Shown: piece after piece, positions 23,681-34,212 of the stretch
How the letters are laid out: each line of letters opens with the position of its first letter
Numbering within the stretch: the stretch's first letter is position 1
Source: Nocardioides sp. BGMRC 2183
GTDB lineage: Bacteria; Actinomycetota; Actinomycetes; Propionibacteriales; Nocardioidaceae
Assembly: GCA_008123405.1 (NCBI GenBank)
Contig: VSSA01000020.1
Span: 1 to 64,000 of the forward strand
DNA length: 64,000 nucleotides
Reading direction: 5' to 3'
The notes under the pieces: model-generated
Seen by the model: only the letters and a program-made list of their open reading frames with translations
Told to the model about the DNA's origin: nothing
The model's database searches: none
Made by a program: the position numbers and the translations under genes

Positions 23681-25345
23681 TCATCGGGGCAGAAGCGCCG
23701 TGCGCCCGTGGGCGACGAACTGCTGCTCGAGCTCGCGGCGTGTGGTGGCCGACAGCTCGACGTACCCCCTGGTCCGCCCGACCCGGACCCACACCGGGTC
23801 GTCGGTGGCCCAGGCCTGCCGCCGCAACGGGGTCTTGTCGACCTTGTTGCTGCCGGTCAGCGGGACCCGTTCGGTGAGCCGGACGAAGCTCGGCCACCAC
23901 TTCACTCCCAGGTCGGGCTGGTCGGCGAGGAACGCTCCGAACGCCCCCACGTCGAACCGCGTCCCGGGCTCCACTTCGACAGCGCACATCACCCGATCGC
24001 CGGTGACCGGATCGGGTACGGCGTACACGGGCGCCGCGAGCACTCCGGGCGCTCGGGTGAGGATCCGCTCGACCTGTGCGGCGGCGAAGTTCTCCGAGTC
24101 GACCCGCAGCCAGTCCGAGGAGCGCCCGGCGAAGTAGAAGAAGCCGGCCTCGTCGCGATAGCCGAGGTCGCCGGACCAGAAGTCCTCCCCGCGCACCCGC
24201 TCGGCCATCGCCTCGGGGTTGCGGTAGTAGCCCTCGAAGGTGTGCGCGGCGCCGATCGCCACGAACTGACCGACGGCCGCCGGGTCGACCAGCCGACCCT
24301 GCTCGTCGAAGCGGGCGCGGGGACACTCCCGTCCGGTCGCCTCGTCCAGGACCCGCACGTCGACGCCGCCGGCCGGCAGTCCCAGCGACCCGGGTGGAGT
24401 CTGCGGGGTCCGGTTGATCCGGAAGACCCCCTCGCTCATTCCGTAGCCCTCGTTGACCCGGCAGCCGAAGCGGTCGGCGAACCGCGCTACGTCGACCTCC
24501 GACGCCTCGGTGCCGAAGGCCAGCTCGAGGGCGCTGGTGCCATCACGCGGGTCGGCCGGTCGGCTCAGCACGTAGGAGAGCGCGCGGCCGACGTAGTTGA
24601 CGTAGGTGGCGCCGAAGCGGTGCACGTCCTCGCTGAACCGCCCCGCCGAGAACCGCCTGGCCATGCCGACCTTCGCTCCGCACACCATCGCCGGGAGCAG
24701 GTTCATCAGCACCGCGTTGCCGTGGAAGAGCGGCATGCACAGATAGGTCGTGGACTCCCGGCTCAGCTCGATCCGATCCACCAGCACGTCCATCAGCCGA
24801 CTCAGGCGCCCCTGGCTGAGAATGACCGCCTTGGGGCGTCCGCTGGACCCCGAGCTGAACAGCAGGAAGGCGATGTCCTCGGCGCGTGGCTCGACCGAGG
24901 GCAGCGGAGCACCGCGGTACGACGCCAACAGCCGCCCGTAGGACGCCGCGTCGACGTCGAGGGTGCGGTCCTCGGACACCCCGTGGCCGGCCCCCTCGAC
25001 CAGATGACGCAGCCGCCCCTCGGTGACGATCAGGTCGACGTCAGCAGTGCGGAGGTCGTCGGCGATCTCATCGGCACGGCGGCTGGAGTTGAGGCCGACG
25101 ACGGTGGCACCGGCGAGCCCGGCCGCGGCGATCCAGAAGACGTGGTCGGGCACGTTGTCCAGCAAGATCCCGACATGGATGCTGCGGTCGGGCGGCCGCG
25201 AGACGGTGGCCGTCAACAGCGCGGCGCGGTCGGCCGCCTCTTGCACGACCTCGGCCCAGGTCCAACGGCGATCCTCGAAGAGCAGCCCGACAGCGTCGTC
25301 CCCCGCCCGGCCACGGACGATCCCCGCGAGACCCGCGTGGACCAT
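23681..25345 (-). CDS. Acyl-CoA synthetase (AMP-forming), FadD17-like
   Basis: A 554-residue ANL-superfamily enzyme. The P-loop-like motif is LFSSGSSGRPKAVI (A3), A5 is NEGYGMSEG, the A7-type motif is WSGDLGYRDEAGFFYFAGRSSDWLRV, and the A10 Lys lies in TGSNKVDKTPLRRQ. It activates a carboxylate with ATP and CoA. The overall pattern resembles FadD17/FadD3-type ligases that prime steroid side-chain or ring-fragment acids. ATG 25345 has a GAGGAG site. It is divergent from the CYTH gene and marks the right edge of the catabolic run. Substrate assignment is by context. Confidence 0.85.
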   Translation of the reverse strand: MVHAGLAGIVRGRAGDDAVGLLFEDRRWTWAEVVQEAADRAALLTATVSRPPDRSIHVGILLDNVPDHVFWIAAAGLAGATVVGLNSSRRADEIADDLRTADVDLIVTEGRLRHLVEGAGHGVSEDRTLDVDAASYGRLLASYRGAPLPSVEPRAEDIAFLLFSSGSSGRPKAVILSQGRLSRLMDVLVDRIELSRESTTYLCMPLFHGNAVLMNLLPAMVCGAKVGMARRFSAGRFSEDVHRFGATYVNYVGRALSYVLSRPADPRDGTSALELAFGTEASEVDVARFADRFGCRVNEGYGMSEGVFRINRTPQTPPGSLGLPAGGVDVRVLDEATGRECPRARFDEQGRLVDPAAVGQFVAIGAAHTFEGYYRNPEAMAERVRGEDFWSGDLGYRDEAGFFYFAGRSSDWLRVDSENFAAAQVERILTRAPGVLAAPVYAVPDPVTGDRVMCAVEVEPGTRFDVGAFGAFLADQPDLGVKWWPSFVRLTERVPLTGSNKVDKTPLRRQAWATDDPVWVRVGRTRGYVELSATTRRELEQQFVAHGRTALLPR

Positions 25346-25465
25346 CGGCACTCCTCGAACACCAGTGTCCGGCTCGGTCGACGGGCACGCCGGCAGCGTA
25401 GCCACCGAACAAGTCGGCCCCGCCCGCGCCTCCCGCCAGGCGGACCTACGTGAGAGCGTCAGCCT

Positions 25466-25927
25466 GTGGTCTCGCTGAAGTATGCGGTGGTCGAGCGTGA
25501 ACGCCGGTTCCTGGTCCGCGCAGTGCCGGACGGTGTGGTCGCCACGCGCCGGATCATGGACCGCTACCTCGACGGCACCCGGCTGCGGTTGCGGGAAGTG
25601 GTCGAGGACGAGCAGGTGGTTCGCAAGCTGGGCCACAAGGTACGCCTGAAGGACGGTCCTGCCGAGATCGCCTGTACATCGCTCTACCTCGACGACGCCG
25701 AGTGGGCGCTGCTGGCTGCGCTCCCCGCGCGCACTCTTCGCAAGACCCGGCACCTGGTCGAACGCGACGGCTTCATCGTCGCCGTCGACGAGCACGAGGA
25801 CGGAACCTTGGTCGCCGAGATCGACGACCGCGACGGCCCGATACGACCCGTGCCGAGTTGGCTCGAGGTGATCGCGGACGTCAGCAACGACGAGAACTGG
25901 ACCGGGGCGCGGTTGGCCAGGCCTTAA
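25466..25927 (+). CDS. CYTH-domain protein
   Basis: A 153-residue protein with the CYTH fold (CyaB-thiamine triphosphatase). The signature ExExR/K occurs near the N-terminus in VVERERRFLV, followed by the basic strand RIMDRYLDGTRLRLREV and later acidic strands (VDEHEDGTLVAEID). CYTH enzymes form a tunnel that binds triphosphates and divalent metal; many hydrolyse inorganic triphosphate. It is short but near the usual bacterial CYTH length. The start is GTG 25466. The stop codon overlaps the first base of the large inverted-repeat element at 25927-26088. Confidence 0.8.
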   Translation: MVSLKYAVVERERRFLVRAVPDGVVATRRIMDRYLDGTRLRLREVVEDEQVVRKLGHKVRLKDGPAEIACTSLYLDDAEWALLAALPARTLRKTRHLVERDGFIVAVDEHEDGTLVAEIDDRDGPIRPVPSWLEVIADVSNDENWTGARLARP

Positions 25928-26088
25928 GAACGTCCGCCAGTAGGTGGCGTCGTCGCGAGCGTCGCGAGGTGCGTGCGCTGGCAAGGCGCGGACGCGATGG
26001 CAGGCTGGTTGCCTGTCGAGCGGCCGCAACGTAGCCAGCGTGCGTGCATCGCGGCGCGCAGCAGGCGTCACCTACTGGCGGACGTTCT
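25927..26088. other. 162-nt self-complementary element with 20-bp terminal inverted repeats
   Basis: The ends (25927-25946 and 26069-26088) are perfect 20-base inverted repeats. Inside, 25960-25982 pairs with 26034-26056 through 17 Watson-Crick pairs, 5 G.U wobbles and one mismatch in plus-strand RNA. A 7-bp apical stem (ggcaggc/gcctgtc) closes a TGGTT loop. The element begins in the stop codon of the CYTH gene and ends 8 bases before the stop of the convergent HNH gene. Candidates are a structured RNA, a MITE-like element, or a bidirectional terminator. Confidence 0.7.
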
Positions 26089-26096
26089 AACTACCC

Positions 26097-27410
26097 TCAG
26101 GTTCGTCGTTGGTAGCGGTGGTCGCCGCTGGCTAGTCGGGTGACTTCGTAGGCGGGGTCGTGTGCGAGGTGGTGGTGGAAGGAGCAGAGCAGGACGCCGT
26201 CTTTGAGGTCGGTCTTTCCGCCTTGGGACCAGGGGTCCAGATGGTGTGCTTCACACCAGCGGGCGGGGATGGTGCACCCTTCGGCCCGGCAGCACTTGTC
26301 CCGCAATCGCAATGCTTTGCGCTGCGCGGGTGAGAACAGCCGCTGGGCGCGCCCCAGGTCCAGGACCTCGGACTTCCCGCCCAGCACCACGGGCAAGATG
26401 CGGGCGGTGCACGCCAGGCGACGGGCGTGGGCGGCACTGATCTGCTGCTCCCCGTCCTGGAGGGGGTCGAGGAGGCCGGCGGCGCCGAGGTCCTTGGTGA
26501 GTTGGTCGTGGTCGATGTTCACGACCACCGTGGTCGCATCCCCACCATGGGCGGGCAACTTGTTGGGGTCGAGGTGCTCCAACAACGCACAGAACGCCAG
26601 GCCCCGGGCGCGGTGCTGCGGCAGCCGTTCCGCATCCGGATTCCCCGCACCCGCCTGACCTGTCTCGGTGCTGAGGGAGTGTTGGCGGGGTGAGGTGTAG
26701 GCATCGAGATACGTCGCGAGCCGCGCGGCGATCGGGTCGGGCACCAAGGCGGTGATCCGGGTCAATCCGGGGGTGTCACCGTGGGGTCGCATCTTCAGCG
26801 AGGTCTTCGCACGGGCGGCCGCGTCCAGGGCGGCCAGACGTTTCGCGTCCTCGGCCTCAGCGACCTCGGGGGCGATGACGTGGAGGATGCGGTCGGCCAG
26901 CAGCCGCAGGTGACGCGGACCGAACCCACCCTCAGGCACCTCGTCCATCTCGCCGGTCCCCAACCCCACCAGATGAACCTCGGCCCGGGTCCGCGCATCG
27001 GCGTCGATCCGGGCCGGCAACGCATCCAGACCGGCCACGATCACCCGCGCCTGCTCCAACGACAACGCCCCGCGTGCCATCGCTTCTGCCACCAGCGGCC
27101 ACGCCCGGTCCACCGACCCAGCGACCTTGAGCTCCGAGCGCAACCGGACCGGTTCGGTCCCGGTCTGCAACGCCACCCACCCCGCGACATCCCGCGCCCC
27201 ATGCACCGACGCAACATCAGCAGACGCCGCCATCGTCCGCATCCGCAACTCGACCACCTGCGCCTCCAGCGCGACCAGCTCGACCAACAGCCGCTCCCGA
27301 TCGCTCTGCGACAGGAACCCCGGCTGCGCCTCAGCCACCCCCGCCAACCCGGCCCGTGCGTCCAGGACCGCGGTGGTGATGCGGTCGGTGCGGGTGCCGA
27401 GGATCGACAT
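26097..27410 (-). CDS. DUF222/HNH endonuclease family protein (13E12-type)
   Basis: A 437-residue protein with an N-terminal DUF222 region (about 25-330) and a C-terminal HNH nuclease domain (about 373-417). The metal site is visible as Cys pairs in CCRAEGC, the catalytic His-His in WCEAHHLDPWSQGG (His389/390), and CSFHHHLAHDP. This is the full architecture of 13E12-repeat proteins, which are abundant in mycobacteria and Nocardioides and whose function is unsettled. ATG 27410 starts MSILGTRTDR. A LexA-like box lies 51-66 bases upstream, and the 162-nt structured element lies 8 bases past the stop. Nuclease activity is expected from intact motifs but unproven. Confidence 0.9.
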   Translation of the reverse strand: MSILGTRTDRITTAVLDARAGLAGVAEAQPGFLSQSDRERLLVELVALEAQVVELRMRTMAASADVASVHGARDVAGWVALQTGTEPVRLRSELKVAGSVDRAWPLVAEAMARGALSLEQARVIVAGLDALPARIDADARTRAEVHLVGLGTGEMDEVPEGGFGPRHLRLLADRILHVIAPEVAEAEDAKRLAALDAAARAKTSLKMRPHGDTPGLTRITALVPDPIAARLATYLDAYTSPRQHSLSTETGQAGAGNPDAERLPQHRARGLAFCALLEHLDPNKLPAHGGDATTVVVNIDHDQLTKDLGAAGLLDPLQDGEQQISAAHARRLACTARILPVVLGGKSEVLDLGRAQRLFSPAQRKALRLRDKCCRAEGCTIPARWCEAHHLDPWSQGGKTDLKDGVLLCSFHHHLAHDPAYEVTRLASGDHRYQRRT

Positions 27411-27460
27411 GGAAACGGGCCTTCCGAGAGGCGATTCGGTAGCCCTGATTCTACGCCGCT

Positions 27461-27476
27461 TCGAACTGGTGTTCTA
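27461..27476 (-). promoter_or_regulatory. LexA (SOS) box-like site
   Basis: Read on the minus strand, TAGAAC-acca-GTTCGA matches the actinobacterial SOS box TCGAAC-N4-GTTCGA with one mismatch. It lies 51-66 bases upstream of the DUF222/HNH start. Several 13E12-repeat genes of M. tuberculosis are known to carry SOS boxes, which supports the assignment. Confidence 0.6.
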
Positions 27477-27574
27477 CCCGTCACGGAACCCTGTGGAACA
27501 CCGTTTCTGCAGGTCATCCTGTGGATACCAAATGGGCCAACCGGTGGCCCGCGCGGCAAACGGGGCAACACGCC

Positions 27575-28480
27575 TCAGCCCCCGACGACCGCCACCACGA
27601 GCACCCCGCCCGCCGCCACCACCCCGACGGCCGCCACCATCAGGACCAGCCGCGGCCAGCGCCCGACCACCCGTTCGAGCACCTGATAGAGCCCACTGAT
27701 CGCCAGCACGGCCACACTCACGTGCAGCAGCAGCGCTATCGAGACGCCGAGCACGACCCCCGCCACGGCGAACCGTCCCCAGGCCAGGCCGAGCAGCAAC
27801 GGGATCACCACGGCCCCCGCCGCTCCACCGATCAGCTCCGCCCACCACGGGCGGGCGCCCATCCAGGGCAGCCAGGACACGACGTCGAGGAGATCCAGCG
27901 TCGCGATGGTGCCGAGCAGCGCCACCAGCAGCAGGGAACCGAAGCCGACGATCCGATACCGCCAGCGCTGTGCACTGCCCCACGGCGAGCCGTCGGCGAA
28001 GGTCCCGAGTGTGACCGCCGACCAGACCAGCCAGCGTCGCACCAGACCGGTGCCGCAGTCGCGCATCGCGTCCCGGAAGACCCGGTCCGCCTCGGCACGG
28101 TCGATCCGGTGCCCCGCGACGCTCACGTAATCCGGCTCGGCCGAGGCGTCGGCGACCAGTCCGTCGTGGATCAGCGCGGCGGGGAGGTGCCGTCCGGTCT
28201 TCGGCACCAGCCAGGTGAAGACCGCCGGCACCGAGGCGAGGTCGGTGGGCACCCGGCCGAGGTGGGCCGGCACCAGGATCAGGCCCAGCCCGGCGTCGTC
28301 GTACCCGAGCCGACGGAGCATCATGAACCGGTCCGCGTCCGCCCGGTCGCCCACCGCGGGGTCCAGTCGCTCGAGCACGATCTGCGGGCGGCGCGTGACG
28401 TCGTACGGCTCCTCGTCGGTGCCGCCGTCGAAGAACCGCTCGGGCTGTGCCGTACTCGCCGGCGCCATCCCGGAGACCAT
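27575..28480 (-). CDS. DUF1353 domain membrane protein
   Basis: A protein of about 301 residues. The N-terminal half carries a DUF1353-like domain (VPTDLASVPAVFTWLVPKTGRHLPAALIHDGL, in pieces about 75-110) with an Asp-containing helix (EADRVFRDAMR). The C-terminal half has about four hydrophobic helices (for example GFGSLLLVALLGTIATL and VVIPLLLGLAWGRFAVAGVVL). Three in-frame ATGs exist (28522, 28480, 28468), and 28480 is a compromise. It is divergent from the PEP-synthase regulator. DUF1353 occurs in phage and bacterial proteins of unknown function; fusion to a membrane region seems less common. Confidence 0.7.
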   Translation of the reverse strand: MVSGMAPASTAQPERFFDGGTDEEPYDVTRRPQIVLERLDPAVGDRADADRFMMLRRLGYDDAGLGLILVPAHLGRVPTDLASVPAVFTWLVPKTGRHLPAALIHDGLVADASAEPDYVSVAGHRIDRAEADRVFRDAMRDCGTGLVRRWLVWSAVTLGTFADGSPWGSAQRWRYRIVGFGSLLLVALLGTIATLDLLDVVSWLPWMGARPWWAELIGGAAGAVVIPLLLGLAWGRFAVAGVVLGVSIALLLHVSVAVLAISGLYQVLERVVGRWPRLVLMVAAVGVVAAGGVLVVAVVGG

Positions 28481-28536
28481 GGTCCGATTCTCGACCTCCG
28501 GAGCACCAGGCGCCAGCACCATGGATGATGGTCCGC

Positions 28537-29361
28537 ATGGGTGAGCGCGCTGAGCGGCCGGCGGTGCCGGTCTTCTTCCTCTCCGACAGCACCGGGATCA
28601 GCGCGGAGACGATGGGCAACGCACTGCTCATCCAGTTCCCCGACCAGGTCTTCGACCGCACCACCATCCCCTTCATCACCACCGTCGAGGCGGCCGAGGA
28701 GGTGGTCGCGAGACTGGATGCGGCGATGGACGGCCCGGTCACGCCGCTGGCCTTCAGCACCGCCGCCGAAGACACGATCCGTGCCGCCCTGCGGGCCACC
28801 AAGGCGCCGATCATCGACTTCTTCGAGATGCACATGAGTCGGATCGAGGAGATCCTCGGCCAACAGGGCGTGCACCAGGCGGCCCGACTGCACGGCGTCG
28901 GCGACATCAAGCGCTACAACTCCCGGATGGCCGCCGTCGAGTTCACCATCGAGCACGACGACGGCCAGTCGCTGCGTGCGTTGGACAAGGCCGACGTGAT
29001 CCTGCTGGCCCCCTCGCGCTGCGGCAAGACCCCGACCAGCATGTACCTCGCCCTGCAACACGGGCTGTACGTCGCCAACTACCCGCTGGTCGACGAGGAC
29101 CTGGAGGCCGACGAGCTGCCCCGCCCGGTCCGGGAGTTCCGCGATCGCTGCTTCGGGATGACCACCACTGTCGACCGGCTGGCACGGGTCCGCAACGAGC
29201 GACGCCCCGGCTCCAAGTACGCCACCCCGGACCAGTGCCGGTGGGAGCTGCGCCGCGCGGCCGCCCTCTTCGCGAAGCACCAGGTGCCCGTGGTGGACTC
29301 CTCGGCACGATCGGTGGAGGAGATCTCCACGGTGATCCTGCAGACCCTCAAGAAGAAGTGA
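28537..29361 (+). CDS. ppsR: PEP synthase regulatory protein (kinase/pyrophosphorylase)
   Basis: A 274-residue DUF299/PSRP-family protein. It starts AVPVFFLSDSTGISAETMG, the family signature, and has the nucleotide-binding loop LLAPSRCGKTPTSMYLA (about 155-171). The family phosphorylates (ADP-dependent) and dephosphorylates (Pi-dependent) a Thr beside the catalytic His of PEP synthase or pyruvate phosphate dikinase. It is 6 bases upstream of ppsA, so it very probably regulates that enzyme. ATG 28537 was chosen among several close ATGs because the family motif follows soon after. Confidence 0.93.
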   Translation: MGERAERPAVPVFFLSDSTGISAETMGNALLIQFPDQVFDRTTIPFITTVEAAEEVVARLDAAMDGPVTPLAFSTAAEDTIRAALRATKAPIIDFFEMHMSRIEEILGQQGVHQAARLHGVGDIKRYNSRMAAVEFTIEHDDGQSLRALDKADVILLAPSRCGKTPTSMYLALQHGLYVANYPLVDEDLEADELPRPVREFRDRCFGMTTTVDRLARVRNERRPGSKYATPDQCRWELRRAAALFAKHQVPVVDSSARSVEEISTVILQTLKKK

Positions 29362-29367
29362 GATGCG

Positions 29368-31809
<2,442 letters not shown>

Positions 31810-31831
31810 CCTGGCTGCGGTGACGTCGACG

Positions 31832-32977
31832 ATGCGGCGCGACCCGTTCGCGGTCGTCGTCGGCCTGCTCTTCGTCGCCGGGTGGGCCGCGAACCACTTC
31901 GCGGCGATGCTGCCGGTGCTGCGGGAGAGCGAAGGGCTGTCCGCGACCGCGGTCGGCGGCGCGTTCGGGATCTACGCCCTGGGCCTGCTGCCGGGGCTGC
32001 TCGGTGGCGGCGGGCTCTCGGACCGGGTCGGCCGCCGCGTGGTGGTGCTCACCGGCAGCACGGTCGCGGCCTGCGGCAACCTGCTGATGCTGCTGTGGCA
32101 CCCGGCGGCGGGCGTCTACACGGGACGACTGGTGGTCGGGATCGGGGTCGGACTCACCATGAGCGCCGGCACCGCTTGGGCCGGCGACCTTCGCGGTCGA
32201 CGCGGTACGACGGTCGCTGGCGCCGCCCTCACCGCAGGTTTCGCGTGCGGACCGCTGGTCTCCGGGCTGATCGCCCAGTTCGTGCCGGGTGGGCCGGCCC
32301 TCGTCGTACCGTTCGCGCTCAGCGTGGCAGGGTCGCTGTCCGCGGTGACGGTCGCGGTGCGGATGCGGGAGCCGGCGCACCACGGAACGGTCGAGGGTGC
32401 CGTCGACCCCGCTGACGCGGGCGATCGGAGGGTCGGACGGGCCCTGGCCCGCTCACTGCCCATGGCTTTGTGGGTCTTCGCCTCCGTGACGGTGCCGATC
32501 GTGGTGCTCGCGAGCCGGGTCGGCGGCGCGCACGCCGGGCCGTGGGTGCCGGGCGTCGCTTCGGCGCTCACCCTCGGATGTGGACTGGCGATCCAGGTGG
32601 TCGCCCGCCGCGCCGGCTGGGGCCCCCGGTCGGGGATCGTCGGCGCGCTGCTGGCAGCGGTCGGGTTCATCGGTGCGGTGGTGGTCGACACCACGGCCGA
32701 CGTACCGCTGCTGGTGGTGGTCGCGATCGTCCTCGGCTCGGCGTACGGGCTCTGCCTGCGGGCAGGCCTGATGGACGTGGACCGATGGACCCCGCCGGAG
32801 CACCGCGGGCTGACCATCGGTGTCTTCTACGTCTGCACCTATCTGGGCTTCGGTCTGCCGGCACTGCTGGAGGCCCTGCGGGGGCCGATCGGCACCGCGC
32901 GACCGCTGCTGGTCCTCGCCGGCGCGGCGCTCTGCATGGCAGCGCTGCGGGCGGTCCAGCTGCGCGATCGCCGGTGA
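31832..32977 (+). CDS. MFS transporter
   Basis: A 381-residue major facilitator with about 12 hydrophobic segments. The first loop signature is GGGLSDRVGRRVVV, matching the MFS motif A (GxLaDrxGrkxxl). No substrate-binding motif is recognised. It follows ppsA by 22 bases on the same strand and could be read through from it. ATG 31832 was chosen, with an in-frame GTG at 31820 as an alternative. It is convergent with the COG0523 gene. Substrate is unknown. Confidence 0.83.
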   Translation: MRRDPFAVVVGLLFVAGWAANHFAAMLPVLRESEGLSATAVGGAFGIYALGLLPGLLGGGGLSDRVGRRVVVLTGSTVAACGNLLMLLWHPAAGVYTGRLVVGIGVGLTMSAGTAWAGDLRGRRGTTVAGAALTAGFACGPLVSGLIAQFVPGGPALVVPFALSVAGSLSAVTVAVRMREPAHHGTVEGAVDPADAGDRRVGRALARSLPMALWVFASVTVPIVVLASRVGGAHAGPWVPGVASALTLGCGLAIQVVARRAGWGPRSGIVGALLAAVGFIGAVVVDTTADVPLLVVVAIVLGSAYGLCLRAGLMDVDRWTPPEHRGLTIGVFYVCTYLGFGLPALLEALRGPIGTARPLLVLAGAALCMAALRAVQLRDRR

Positions 32978-32988
32978 CCGTGCTCAGC

Positions 32989-34080
32989 TCACGCTGCCCG
33001 GTCGATCGGCCCCAGCCAGGGCTCCAGTCCGTCCCACCCCTCGTCCCAGACCAGCCCCTTGGCCGCCACTTCGTCGTCGGTGATCAGACTGCGACCGAAC
33101 GCGGCGCGGATCGCCGGGCGCGGGTCGGGCTCGCCGGGCAGCGGGTCGAGGCCGACCATCTGGATCCGGGTGACCCGCTCGGAGCGCCCCCACCGACCGG
33201 CCGTGCCGACGCTGGCCTGACCTCCTGCCGCGGCCCAGGCACAGATGTCGTCGGGGCGGGTCGGTAGCCAGAAGCAGCCGCGCGAGCGGCGCGGCCCGCC
33301 CCCGATGACGGCGAGCTCGTCGGTGAACCGGATCGGGTGCAGCGGTCGCGGTGAGACGAGCTCGAGTCGCCACGCGCCCGGTGTGGCGGCCAGCGGCAGT
33401 GGCCCGCGTCGTACGGCGCCGACCCAGGTTTCGGTGCGCAGATGGTGGTGGACTCCGGCGACCAGACGGGTCGCGTCCAGGGCCGAGGCGTCGGTGACCA
33501 CGGGGACGTCCGGCCGGGCGAGCAGCCGGAGCGCGGCGAGCTCCGCGTCGGTCGGCTCCTCGGTGAGGCAGACGGTGTCGGCGTACTCGACCAGGGAGCA
33601 GGCGACCTCGGCCACCCCTCGCCGATCCTCCGGCGAGGTCGCCAACCCACGCTCGTCGAGCAGATCGTCGCCGAACAGGTCGGCACGGAGCGTCGCGCCG
33701 TCCAGCGCGGTCACCGACGCCGCCACCGTCAGGTACGGCGCCACCGCGGGCCGGGCGGCCAGCACCCGGCAGACCTGGTCCGGCTCGGCGGCGATCGGGA
33801 GCGCGGCGACGATGCCGCGCCAGCGCCCGTCCTCGGCCAGCCGTGCCAGCGTCGGCACGATGTCCTCCCGGATCGCGCACGGGACGCAGGCATGGGCCAG
33901 GTCGATCACCTTCCGCTCCCGGACGCCCTGCAGGTCGCTGACCGTCCGGGTCAGCGTGTGCCGCTCTGGATCGATGGTGTGCTGCACCGCGACGGTGTCG
34001 GGCAGGTCCAGTTGCAGGGAGACGCTCGCCGAGAGCAGGGGGCGCTCGGCGACGCCGCTGATCAGGATGACGGGGACCAC
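32989..34080 (-). CDS. COG0523/CobW-family, Mrf-like protein
   Basis: A 363-residue protein of the CobW/COG0523 superfamily, closest in layout to the Zur-regulated mycobacterial Rv0106/Mrf type. It has HACVPCAIRED near residue 50, where a CxxC replaces the usual CxCC metal motif, and lacks a clear P-loop. The C-terminal CobW_C-like part has PLHPIRFTDELAVIGG, then RSRGCFWLPTRPDDICAWAAAGGQASV and SERVTRIQMVGLD. Mrf recruits a ribosome hibernation factor in zinc-poor mycobacteria; other members are zinc chaperones. GTG 34080 with GGAAGGGAAG was chosen; an ATG at 34116 overlaps the Zur-like box. Zinc repression is inferred from that box. Confidence 0.82.
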   Translation of the reverse strand: MVPVILISGVAERPLLSASVSLQLDLPDTVAVQHTIDPERHTLTRTVSDLQGVRERKVIDLAHACVPCAIREDIVPTLARLAEDGRWRGIVAALPIAAEPDQVCRVLAARPAVAPYLTVAASVTALDGATLRADLFGDDLLDERGLATSPEDRRGVAEVACSLVEYADTVCLTEEPTDAELAALRLLARPDVPVVTDASALDATRLVAGVHHHLRTETWVGAVRRGPLPLAATPGAWRLELVSPRPLHPIRFTDELAVIGGGPRRSRGCFWLPTRPDDICAWAAAGGQASVGTAGRWGRSERVTRIQMVGLDPLPGEPDPRPAIRAAFGRSLITDDEVAAKGLVWDEGWDGLEPWLGPIDRAA

Positions 34081-34100
34081 GGGTCCACTTCCCTTCCAAT

Positions 34101-34115
34101 TGAGAATGATTCTCA
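34101..34115. promoter_or_regulatory. Zur/Fur box upstream of COG0523 gene
   Basis: TGAGAAT-G-ATTCTCA is a perfect 7-1-7 dyad typical of Fur-family sites, ending 21 bases before the GTG start. Because the gene is a COG0523 protein, Zur (zinc) is the most likely repressor. Zinc depletion should raise expression. Confidence 0.75.
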
Positions 34116-34212
34116 TCTTAGGGGCTGTTGTCCGGTCTCGCATGCCTTGTCCGCGGTGGGGTACCGCGCTAAGCATGAGGTGGCAACGAGCCGCCCGAAG
34201 GAGGAGATTCAC

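Noticed and set aside
25927-26088. IS element or transposon end
   Set aside because: There is no transposase frame inside, the length is only 162 bases, and no target-site duplication was seen (flanks CCTTA and AACTA differ). A MITE-like origin cannot be excluded.
34116-34118. ATG at 34116 as the start of the COG0523 gene
   Set aside because: It overlaps the Zur-like box, and the better ribosome-binding site (GGAAGGGAAG) precedes GTG 34080.
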